From NCBI RefSeq assembly GCF_036014115.1, contig NZ_CP107913.1, forward strand, positions 7,557,501 through 7,621,500: 64,000 nucleotides of DNA, written 5' to 3'. The DNA comes from Streptomyces sp. NBC_00448 (lineage in GTDB: Bacteria > Actinomycetota > Actinomycetes > Streptomycetales > Streptomycetaceae). This document shows, one piece after another, positions 16,931 through 24,382 of this stretch; positions within the stretch are counted from its first letter, which is position 1, and each line of letters begins with the position of its first letter. The position numbers and the translations under genes were made by a program. The notes under the pieces are model-generated. The model did no database searches. It was not told the DNA's origin and was given only the letters and a program-made list of their open reading frames with translations.

Positions 16931-18175
16931 ATGGACACGCTCGTGCACGCCGGAGCAGCGCTCGCTGTCGTCCTCCTGCTCGCCTTGCTCGGCAGACACA
17001 CGGCCAGACTCCTGCGGCAGCCCGAGGTGATCGGAGAGATCACGCTCGGGCTGGCCGCCGCACCGGTGCTCATCGCGATCGGCGGGCACGGCCTGCTGGA
17101 CTCCGCCCTGCCGACCGGCGTGGTGGCGGACCTCCGTCAGGTCGGGCACATCGGCCTGGTGCTGTTCCTGGCCGGCGTCGGGCACGAGCTGCGGCGCGGC
17201 GCCCGGGCGGGCCGTGGCCGGGCCGTGGCCGTGATCGCGGCCGGCGCGACCCTGATCCCGCTGCTGGCCGGGTCGGTGGTGGCCTTCTGGGTCCTCGCCC
17301 ACGGCGGGCCGGCGCTGCGCGGCACCGCTCCCGCCCCCGCGCTCGCCCTGCTGCTCGCCGTCTCCCTGACGGTCACCGCGCTTCCGGTTCTCGCCCGCAT
17401 CCTGGCCGAGCGCGGCCTCACCGACACCTCGGCGGGGCGGCTGGCCCTGGGCGCCGCTCTCGTCGTCGACGTGGTGACCTGGGTCCTTCTCGCGCTGGCG
17501 CTCGGCATGGCGGCCGGCGGCTCCGGCCGCTTCCCGCGACTGCTCGCCGTGGCGGCCGGCGGCGTGGCGGGGCTGTTCCTGCTCCGGTTCCTGGTCGGCC
17601 TGCGACCGGTCGCGGTGCTGCGGGACCGGTGGCCGTGGGCGTGCGCGGTCCTGGTGGCATGCGCCGCGCTGGGCTGTTCGTACGCGCTCCAACGGGCGGG
17701 CCTGACCGAGTTCTTCGGCGCGATGCTGCTCGGGCTCGCGCTGCCGGCCGAGGGCTGGGAGCGGATCGTGGCCCTCGTGTCGGCGGCCGGGCGCGCGCTG
17801 GCGCCGGTGTTCTTCGTCGTCACCGGCCTGACGGTCTTCGCCCGGCAGGTCGAGGAGGTGCCGTGGGCCGCGGTCCTGCTGGTGACGGTCCTGGGCATCG
17901 GCGGCAAGGTGCTCGGCGGATACGCGGGGGCCCGACTGGCCAAGGAGCCGCCACTGGAGTGCCTGCGTATCGGAGTGCTGCTCAACACCCGCGGGCTCAC
18001 CGAACTCGTCGTGCTCCAGGCCGGTTTCAACGCCGGGCTGCTGACGCCCGCGATGTTCCTCGGCTACGTCGTCATGGCCCTGGTGACGACCGCCGCCACC
18101 GGTCCCGCCTGCGCCGCGATCGACCGGGCGTCGAGCCGTGCCCCCCTGGTGACGCCGTTGCCGGAGGCCGGCTGA
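16931..18175 (+). CDS. Cation/proton antiporter of the CPA2 (Kef/NapA) type
   Basis: A 414-residue membrane protein with about 11-12 hydrophobic segments. QPEVIGEITLGLA, the GLVLFLAGVGHEL segment, and LNTRGLTELVVLQAGFNAGLL with its RG motif are typical of the Na+/H+ exchanger domain. There is no C-terminal TrkA-N domain, so it is shorter than KefB/KefC. Start ATG has AAGGGG upstream. It is divergent from the biosynthetic operon; related antiporters accompany several Streptomyces antibiotic clusters, where they may help self-protection or pH balance, but that is not shown here. Confidence 0.85.
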   Translation: MDTLVHAGAALAVVLLLALLGRHTARLLRQPEVIGEITLGLAAAPVLIAIGGHGLLDSALPTGVVADLRQVGHIGLVLFLAGVGHELRRGARAGRGRAVAVIAAGATLIPLLAGSVVAFWVLAHGGPALRGTAPAPALALLLAVSLTVTALPVLARILAERGLTDTSAGRLALGAALVVDVVTWVLLALALGMAAGGSGRFPRLLAVAAGGVAGLFLLRFLVGLRPVAVLRDRWPWACAVLVACAALGCSYALQRAGLTEFFGAMLLGLALPAEGWERIVALVSAAGRALAPVFFVVTGLTVFARQVEEVPWAAVLLVTVLGIGGKVLGGYAGARLAKEPPLECLRIGVLLNTRGLTELVVLQAGFNAGLLTPAMFLGYVVMALVTTAATGPACAAIDRASSRAPLVTPLPEAG

Positions 18176-18198
18176 CGGAGCGTCATCGTTCGGCGGCG

Positions 18199-18219
18199 GC
18201 CGCCCCCGTGCGGGGCGGC
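18199..18219. terminator. GC-rich hairpin between convergent genes
   Basis: An 8-bp perfect stem GCCGCCCC/GGGGCGGC with a 5-nt loop sits between the antiporter stop and the convergent MarR gene. Position and strength suit a shared bidirectional terminator. Confidence 0.55.
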
Positions 18220-18241
18220 GCGGGCGTCCTTCCCGCGGTCC

Positions 18242-18703
18242 TCACTCGTGGGGTACGTCCAGCGCTCGGAGCACCAGCCGGTGGAGCGTCTCCCGTTCGT
18301 CGGCGTCCAGCCGCGCCAGAGCCGCGTCGGTCGCCTCGTCGACGAGATGAGCGCCGCGTTCGAGCGTCCGCACCCCGCCCGGTGTGATGGACAGCGCGTA
18401 GCGCCGCCGGTCGGTGGGGTCGGGCCTGCGCTGGACGGTGCCCTCGCCCTCCATCACGTCGAGCAGCCTGACCAGGTCGCTGCGATCCATCTGCAGCAGG
18501 TCGGCCAGCTCGCGCTGCGACATGTCGCTGTACTCCGTCAGGCACAGCAGCACGAAGTGGGCCTGCGCGGACAGCCCGTCCTGTGCGAAGGCGCTCTTCA
18601 TCCCGCCCCGCATCTTCCGGCCCAGGTGGGACAGGGCGAATCCCGGCAGCTGCATCAGTACCGGCGGCCGTGGCCGGGTCGACCGAGAGTTCGACGTCAT
18701 CAC
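18242..18703 (-). CDS. MarR-family transcriptional regulator
   Basis: A 153-residue winged-helix protein. MSQRELADLLQMDRSDLVRLLDVMEGEGTVQRRPDPTDRR contains the helix-turn-helix, recognition helix and the D-x-R-R wing typical of MarR. Long helices at both ends provide dimerisation. It is divergent from the MFS exporter with two inverted repeats between them, the classic MarR/efflux-pump arrangement: the regulator should repress the pump and itself until it binds a small aromatic ligand, possibly the cluster product (inference). Confidence 0.88.
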   Translation of the reverse strand: MMTSNSRSTRPRPPVLMQLPGFALSHLGRKMRGGMKSAFAQDGLSAQAHFVLLCLTEYSDMSQRELADLLQMDRSDLVRLLDVMEGEGTVQRRPDPTDRRRYALSITPGGVRTLERGAHLVDEATDAALARLDADERETLHRLVLRALDVPHE

Positions 18704-18717
18704 CGCACCCTAGACCA

Positions 18718-18737
18718 TCCATGGGAAAACCCATGGA
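18718..18737. promoter_or_regulatory. Probable MarR operator (8-bp perfect inverted repeat)
   Basis: TCCATGGG and CCCATGGA flank AAAA, giving a 20-bp palindrome 15 bp upstream of the MarR start. A second, weaker repeat (TTGAT/ATCAA, 18750-18765) lies closer to the MFS gene. The size and position fit a dimeric MarR site that controls both divergent genes. Confidence 0.6.
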
Positions 18738-18828
18738 ACAGTCAGTTCTTTGATGGGAATATCAATAGTAGGATTCCCCACGTATCTTGATCTGCCACTG
18801 TCCGAACGCCCGGCGAGCGGAGCCGACC

Positions 18829-20271
18829 TTGACCAGTACGACCCAGTCCTCTCCACGCCCACCGGACACGCTGCCGAAGGTCCCCGCGGAGGTGTGGCGC
18901 GTCGCGGCGGTGGTGATCACCGGCTCGTTCATGTCCACCCTCGGCTCGTCCCTGGTCAACGTCGGTCTCAAGACGATCGCCGGGGTGCTGCACGCCCCGC
19001 TGAGCAACGCCCAGTGGGTGGCCACCGGTTACCTCATCGCGTTCGCGGCCGCGTTACCGGTCACCGCGTGGCTCAGCCGGCGGATGGGCGCCGGCCGGCT
19101 CTGGCTGTGGGCGCTGGCGGGGTTCACCGTGGCCTCCGCCGCCTGTTCCCTGGCGCCGAACCTCGGCGCACTGATCGCCCTGCGCGCCGTCCAGGGGCTG
19201 TGCGGCGCCCTGCTCGTGCCGACCGGCCAGACGGTGATCGGCGAGATCGCGGGGCCCGAGCGGATGGGGCGGGTGCTGAACGCCACGAAGATCGTCGTGG
19301 TGCTCGGTCCCGTCATCGGTCCCACGATCGGCGGGCTGCTCATCCGGTCGCTGTCCTGGCACTGGCTGTTCCTGGTCAACGTCCCGGTCGGCGTGGTCGC
19401 CCTCGCCCTCGGCTCCCGGCTCGTCCCCAGGGGCGTCCCCACCAAGGGGCGCCCCTTCGACTTCGGCGGCTTCCTTCTGATCGCGGCGGGACTGCCGCTG
19501 GTGCTCTACGGCATCACCATCGCCGAGCGCCAGGGGCTGACCGACACCCGGGTGCTCGCCACCTTGCTGTCCGGGATCGTCGCGATGGGGCTGTTCGCCT
19601 GGCGCAGCCTCACCGTCGCCACACCCGTGCTCGACCTGCGGCTGTTCCGCAACCGCGTCTACACGGCCGCGACCACCTCGGTGTTCTTCACCGGCGCCGC
19701 CCTGCTCGGCACGATGATCCTGCTGCCGCTGTACTACCAGCTCATCCGCCACGAGGGCGTGGTCACCTCGGGGCTGCTCATGCTCGGTATCGGCTGCGGG
19801 TCCGCGCTGTCGATGCCGTTCGGCGGGCCGATCACCGACCGTGTCGGCGGCGGCATCGTCTCCGCGGCCGGCCTGACGCTGAGCCTGGCCGGCGTGCTGC
19901 CGATGGCGTTCCTCGACGCGCGCACGGGATACCTGATCCTGCTGCCGCTGCAGGCCGCCGTGGGCTTCGGCCTCGGGCTCTCCGCCATGCCGTCCCTGTC
20001 GGTCGCGTACGCCACCGTGCCACGTGAACGACTCCCCGACGCCACCTCGGAGGCCAACATCATCCAGCGGGTGGGAGGGGCGGTCGGCACCGCCGTGCTC
20101 GTGATGGTCCTGGAGACGAACGGCACGGCCACGGACAGCTCGTTCCATGCGGCGTGCCTCTGGCTGGCGGGGGCGGTCTTCATCGCCCTGTGCCAGTCGC
20201 TGTGGCTGACGAAGGTGGAGAGCACACGACGCAAGCAGGAATTGACACGCCGAAGTACACCGAAGGGATAA
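18829..20271 (+). CDS. DHA2-family MFS drug exporter
   Basis: A roughly 480-residue transporter with 14 hydrophobic segments, the DHA2 (EmrB/QacA) size. Motif A appears as WLSRRMGAGRLW and motif C-like PVIGPTIGGLL is in the fifth segment. It should export a drug-like compound with proton antiport. The start is probably a TTG at 18829, with GGAG seven bases upstream; no ATG is available. Codon 76 is TTA (19054-19056), the rare leucine codon read by the bldA tRNA, so translation may be developmentally delayed. It is regulated by the divergent MarR and followed by a winged-helix regulator after 54 nt. Confidence 0.88.
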   Translation: MTSTTQSSPRPPDTLPKVPAEVWRVAAVVITGSFMSTLGSSLVNVGLKTIAGVLHAPLSNAQWVATGYLIAFAAALPVTAWLSRRMGAGRLWLWALAGFTVASAACSLAPNLGALIALRAVQGLCGALLVPTGQTVIGEIAGPERMGRVLNATKIVVVLGPVIGPTIGGLLIRSLSWHWLFLVNVPVGVVALALGSRLVPRGVPTKGRPFDFGGFLLIAAGLPLVLYGITIAERQGLTDTRVLATLLSGIVAMGLFAWRSLTVATPVLDLRLFRNRVYTAATTSVFFTGAALLGTMILLPLYYQLIRHEGVVTSGLLMLGIGCGSALSMPFGGPITDRVGGGIVSAAGLTLSLAGVLPMAFLDARTGYLILLPLQAAVGFGLGLSAMPSLSVAYATVPRERLPDATSEANIIQRVGGAVGTAVLVMVLETNGTATDSSFHAACLWLAGAVFIALCQSLWLTKVESTRRKQELTRRSTPKG

Positions 20272-20325
20272 CAGCATCGGCGCGCCACTTCCGCCCACCG
20301 GCAAGTTTCTCGGGTTGGAGGAAAA

Positions 20326-21003
20326 ATGTCACCGCGCTCGACGTTTCCTGATGTGCTGCTCATCAGATGGCCCGCCCAGTCGGAACTGCGTGAAGAGTGC
20401 CAACGGGGCGGTATCCCGCATCTCCTGGTCGTCGAAGGCGGTGCACCACCGCCCTTATGTGTCCATCCGTACGAGGACTGGGTGCGTCCCCCGATATCCC
20501 AGGACGACCTGGACATCCGCATAGCCACCCTGCGGACGCGGGTGCGCACCCGCCGTCCCTCGCTGAACTCGGCCGACGTGCTGGGGTTCGGCAGCCGCTC
20601 GGTCGGCCTGACCGCCACGCAGAGCTGGCTGATGGGCCTGTTCATCGAACGTTTTCGAGAAGTGGTGCAGCGCGACGAACTGTTGCTGCGGCTGCGTGAG
20701 CGGTCAGCCGACCTGCCGACACGAAACGCGTTCGACCTGCACATCATGCGCCTGCGGCAGCGGCTGTCCATCGTCGGCCTCACCCTGGACACGGCATGGG
20801 GGCACGGATACGTTCTGCAGCCGGTGACGGACCCTTCCCAGACCAATGCGCCTTGTTCCCGATGCGGGCGCCGGGCCGCCTCCGTGACCGCGAGTTCCGC
20901 CGAAGGTTCCCCGGAACCGTCCACCGGAGCGGCACTCGAAGAAACACCGCGCAGAGGAATACTCGCCCGCCGCGCCACCCCAGGGGGCCGAGCGGCTCGA
21001 TGA
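20326..21003 (+). CDS. Winged-helix transcriptional regulator with a TTA codon
   Basis: A 225-residue protein. The region at about 85-166 ends with the OmpR/PhoB-like pattern NAFDLHIMRLRQRL and TAWGHGYVLQ, so this is a winged-helix DNA-binding domain. The N-terminal 80 residues do not show a receiver-domain Asp pattern. The C-terminal 60 residues are a low-complexity tail containing CSRCG. Codon 44 is TTA (20455-20457), suggesting bldA-dependent control, common for pathway regulators in Streptomyces. It is probably co-transcribed with the MFS gene. A role as cluster regulator is inferred from position. Confidence 0.7.
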   Translation: MSPRSTFPDVLLIRWPAQSELREECQRGGIPHLLVVEGGAPPPLCVHPYEDWVRPPISQDDLDIRIATLRTRVRTRRPSLNSADVLGFGSRSVGLTATQSWLMGLFIERFREVVQRDELLLRLRERSADLPTRNAFDLHIMRLRQRLSIVGLTLDTAWGHGYVLQPVTDPSQTNAPCSRCGRRAASVTASSAEGSPEPSTGAALEETPRRGILARRATPGGRAAR

Positions 21004-21335
21004 AGCCCGCGAGAGTGTCCGGCAAGCGGGTGCCGACCGGACCGGGCCTTGACCCCGGATCTTGGAACGCCGGCCTTTTCGGCCCTGGAAGGTCCCGGGC
21101 TCGAACGTTGCGTGGAAGGACCCGGCGAGCGCGTTGTCCGCCGGGCTGCTGACCATGCTGGTGGACCGCGTCCAAGATCAGGGGGCAAGGCCCGGCCGCG
21201 TCACCACCCTTACCCCGCCCGGCGAACTGCCCTGGAGCACGGACTACGGCCGGGCCGCAACGCCGCCACGGCCGGTTCGGGCATGCTGCGGTCGGCGTCC
21301 GGCCGACGCTGAAGCCGGGCACGCACAACAGCGGT
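21004..21335. other. Intergenic region with MITE-like inverted repeat
   Basis: No convincing gene. A 14-bp inverted repeat with one mismatch (CCCCGGATCTTGGA at 21053-21066 and TCCAAGATCAGGGG at 21171-21184) bounds a 132-bp unit. This could be a small non-autonomous element or a long transcript hairpin between two converging genes. Confidence 0.4.
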
Positions 21336-22421
21336 TCACAGCCGGCGGGCCACTCGCAGCCCCTGCGCGTAGAAGCCGGTGCCGTCCAGGCGGGCGACGC
21401 CGGCCAGGTCGCCCATCGTGGGGCCGTTGGCCTGCGAGCGGCTGGAGTAGAACCGCGGATGTCCCTGGTCGTCCAGGCCCAGATAGAGCCCGCAGTGGTC
21501 GACGGCCAGCGGCTTGCCGATGTTGATGGCGAAGAACACCAGGTCGCCCGGTTGCAGTGTGCTCAGGTCGGTCGGCTGTTGTTTGGTGTCCGGGATCAGC
21601 AGCACCCCCGGCGCGTAGGCGGCGATGGCGTAGGCGCGGCGGGGCAGGCCGATGCCGGGGGTGTTGGTGGTGTGCATCGGGTAGCCGCTGCGGTAGCCCC
21701 AGACCAGGCGCATGAAGCCCGAGCAGTCGACATCGCCGTAGCGGGCCCGCTCGGGGGTCATGTGGGTGCCGTCGGGGAAGGTCCACGGGATGCCGAGGTA
21801 GTCGTAGAAGTCGGACTTCTCGTCGCGGTAGTGGAAGGACGTCTGCGATTCGCCGGGCACCTTGGGGCCGAAGGCCGCGTCGCCGGCGTATCGCAGGCCA
21901 TCCGCGTTGCGGCGCACGGGAGCGCCGTCGCCGTACTCGAAGGCCGTGGCGATGACGTCCGCGCCGCGGTCGGCGAGCGTCTTGGGGAACCAGCCGCGGA
22001 ACCACGCGGTCTGCTCGCGCCCGTGGCTCCACTCGTGCGGCATCAGCCGTACCCAGGCATCGCTGCGCACCACTGCGCTGGTGGTGCGCGGCTCGCTCCA
22101 GGTTCGGGTGGGGCCGGTGAGCACGGCCGTGCGGGCACCGTCGGTGAAGGTGGCCAGCACTCCGCCGTCGGCGGAGCGGACCACCGTGCGAGCGGGCTTG
22201 GACAGGCGCTCGTACCGGTATCCGCCGGTGGGCACGGCCGTCGGCGGCGTGCTGTCCTGCGACGGAGCGGCGGCGTCCGACCCGTCGCCGTGACCGCGGG
22301 CACGATCGACGGCATACCCGCCCACCGCTCCGGCCACGGCCACGCCCGCAATGGTGCCCAGGACCTTGCGGCGGCCGACTCCGCGCGTCGGGACGCCGCG
22401 GTGCGACGGATCGGGACTCAT
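21336..22421 (-). CDS. Exported NlpC/P60-type hydrolase of the poly-gamma-glutamate locus
   Basis: A 361-residue protein with a twin-arginine-like signal (GRRKVLG at 16-22 followed by a hydrophobic stretch). The C-terminal half has an NlpC/P60 core: VDCSGFMRLVWG with probable nucleophile Cys233, and AVDHCGLYLG with the His. LQPGDLVFFAI before the His is also typical. The family cleaves gamma-glutamyl bonds in peptidoglycan or poly-gamma-glutamate. As last gene of the pgs-like operon, 54 nt after pgsC, it may trim or release the polymer. The N-terminal 200 residues are not recognised. Confidence 0.8.
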   Translation of the reverse strand: MSPDPSHRGVPTRGVGRRKVLGTIAGVAVAGAVGGYAVDRARGHGDGSDAAAPSQDSTPPTAVPTGGYRYERLSKPARTVVRSADGGVLATFTDGARTAVLTGPTRTWSEPRTTSAVVRSDAWVRLMPHEWSHGREQTAWFRGWFPKTLADRGADVIATAFEYGDGAPVRRNADGLRYAGDAAFGPKVPGESQTSFHYRDEKSDFYDYLGIPWTFPDGTHMTPERARYGDVDCSGFMRLVWGYRSGYPMHTTNTPGIGLPRRAYAIAAYAPGVLLIPDTKQQPTDLSTLQPGDLVFFAINIGKPLAVDHCGLYLGLDDQGHPRFYSSRSQANGPTMGDLAGVARLDGTGFYAQGLRVARRL

Positions 22422-22475
22422 GACACGGTCTCCTCGGGTTCGGATACGGCTTCGGGTGCGGGGCGCGGGGACGGA

Positions 22476-22958
22476 TCAGGTGGTGGGCAGCACACCGAGC
22501 AGCAGCCCGGTGGCCAGTACGACGTACGCGGCCAGCGTCACCGCGGTCGTGGAGACCGCGGTGGCAGCCATCGGCTGACGCACCATCTGGTAGGCGATCA
22601 GGCCGGGCACGATGAAGCCCAGCGTCTGGGTGGTGTACAGCAGCGGGTACTCGTGCTGAAGGCTGAGCATCACGGTGGCCTGCAGGAGTACCGCCACCAG
22701 CACCACGGCCGCGAACAGCCGCTTGCCGTAGAGGATCACGTTGCGCTGGAGGAGCTTGGTGGCGCCGAAGGTCAGCACCGTCACGCCGACCATCAGTCCG
22801 GCACGGCCGACGTCGGTGATCAACGTCAGCGCCAGCCAGCCCGGGGTGATCATCCCACCGGGCGACAGGTTGGTGGTGAGGTAGCAGATCAGTGAGAAGA
22901 CCAGGCCGAGACCGATGCCCAGAGCGGCGATCTGCGGGGTGACATCGGCGGGGATCAC
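22476..22958 (-). CDS. pgsC: Poly-gamma-glutamate biosynthesis protein PgsC/CapC
   Basis: A 160-residue membrane protein with four to five hydrophobic helices. The opening GIGLGLVFSLICYLTTNLSPGG, GWLALT and GFIVPGLIAYQMVRQP match the PgsC/CapC family, the membrane partner of the PgsB ligase. It overlaps pgsB by ATGA, the same order as in Bacillus capBC. It should form the membrane synthase or exporter complex with PgsB. Confidence 0.88.
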   Translation of the reverse strand: MIPADVTPQIAALGIGLGLVFSLICYLTTNLSPGGMITPGWLALTLITDVGRAGLMVGVTVLTFGATKLLQRNVILYGKRLFAAVVLVAVLLQATVMLSLQHEYPLLYTTQTLGFIVPGLIAYQMVRQPMAATAVSTTAVTLAAYVVLATGLLLGVLPTT

Positions 22959-24367
22959 AGCGGCTTCCTCATCATGTGGTCGCGGTCGTCGGCGCCGTAC
23001 GGGTACGGCTCGGCTTCACGCGGCTTCGGCACGTGCGCGGGCAGGGCGGCGTACGGACTGTGCGGCGTCGGGTTGTCCAGAGCGGCCACCCAGTTGTACG
23101 GCTCCGGTTCCGGCGGGCGGCCCACCGCGATCTGCATGGTGTCCTCCGGATCGCCTTCCAGGGCGTACGTCACCGGTTCATCGGTGTCGTCCAGCGGCAG
23201 TTCCGAGAGGCACTCCAGGAACAGCTCGCCCTGGCCGTGGATGTTGCCGATCGCCACCAGGGAGGAACTGAAGCTGAGTTCGGCGAGCATGTCCCGGGTC
23301 AGCAGGCGCGGGTCTCGGCGATCGCCGCCCAGGTCGACAACGCGGCCGGGCCAGTCGGCGGGGATGCCGTCGCGGGCGCTCTTGACCGGGTGGCCGATGA
23401 GGAAGACCGCCTCCGGGTCGAGGTCGGGGATGATCGCGCCCATCTGGGCGTTGCGCTCGACACGGTCCGGACGGCAGTTGATCACCACGTTCAGCGGACG
23501 GCGGATCGCACCGAGCTCCTCGAGCTGCCTGACGTTCATCAGCGTGGACTCGGGGTCGTTGGCCGCGAAGACGTTGGCGAACCGAAGCCGCTTGCCCTCG
23601 GCGGTCACATACCGCTCGACGGAGAGCACGCCGGGGTCCGGAGGAGCGTCCCACATGCCGCGCAGCGCGGTCTGCCGGTCCACGCCCAGTAGTTCGGCGA
23701 CGGCCAGCGCGATAGCGACGTTCTCCTTGAAGGTGAACCAACTGAAGCCACGCAGCTCCGCGTCCGTCACGGTCTGCGGATCGACCGCGATCAGGCGGCA
23801 GTCGCGCTTGGCGGCTTCCTCTCGCAGGATATGCAGCCGGTCCCGCTCAGCGGTGACGCAGACGCCGCCGATCGGCATGGACCGCGACAGGGAGCGGGCG
23901 ACGTCGTCCAGGGTCGGCCCCATCTCGGCGAGATGGTCCTCGCGGACGTTGCAGAGCACGCCGATGGTGGAGCGGATCAGCTTCTCCTGGTTGATCTCCT
24001 GGAGCGCCGGCATCACCGCCATGCACTCGATCACCAGCGCGTCCGGCCGGTAGGTCGCCGCCCGTCGCACGATGCCGATCTGCTCGACCACGTTGGCCAG
24101 GCCGAACTTGCGGTACACCGGCTCCTCGGTGGCGTCCGGGTGAATGAACCGGGCCGCGGTACCGGTGGTCTTGGCGACGGTGACCATGCCGCCGCCGCGA
24201 AGCGCACCCGCGCACAGCCGGGTGATCGAGCTCTTGCCGCGGATACCGTTGACCAGCACCCGCGTCGGTATCTGGTCCAACGAGGCGTTGTGGCGGCGCT
24301 GTTCCACCACACCGGCAACGAGCAGCACGGTGCAGCACGACAGCAGCACGAGATAGAGGAACAGCAC
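22955..24367 (-). CDS. pgsB: Poly-gamma-glutamate synthase PgsB/CapB
   Basis: A 470-residue amide ligase. A single N-terminal membrane helix (about 2-20) is followed by a P-loop VNGIRGKSSITR (Lys45). ECMAVMPALQ and NVREDHLAEMG match the PgsB/CapB family, related to Mur ligases. It polymerises glutamate through gamma-amide bonds using ATP. A C-terminal tail of about 60 residues rich in Pro/Glu/Asp (after GNIHGQG) is longer than in Bacillus. It follows the large HAMP protein by 15 nt and overlaps pgsC. Confidence 0.9.
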   Translation of the reverse strand: MLFLYLVLLSCCTVLLVAGVVEQRRHNASLDQIPTRVLVNGIRGKSSITRLCAGALRGGGMVTVAKTTGTAARFIHPDATEEPVYRKFGLANVVEQIGIVRRAATYRPDALVIECMAVMPALQEINQEKLIRSTIGVLCNVREDHLAEMGPTLDDVARSLSRSMPIGGVCVTAERDRLHILREEAAKRDCRLIAVDPQTVTDAELRGFSWFTFKENVAIALAVAELLGVDRQTALRGMWDAPPDPGVLSVERYVTAEGKRLRFANVFAANDPESTLMNVRQLEELGAIRRPLNVVINCRPDRVERNAQMGAIIPDLDPEAVFLIGHPVKSARDGIPADWPGRVVDLGGDRRDPRLLTRDMLAELSFSSSLVAIGNIHGQGELFLECLSELPLDDTDEPVTYALEGDPEDTMQIAVGRPPEPEPYNWVAALDNPTPHSPYAALPAHVPKPREAEPYPYGADDRDHMMRKPL

Positions 24368-24382
24368 GTCGATTCGTTTCTG

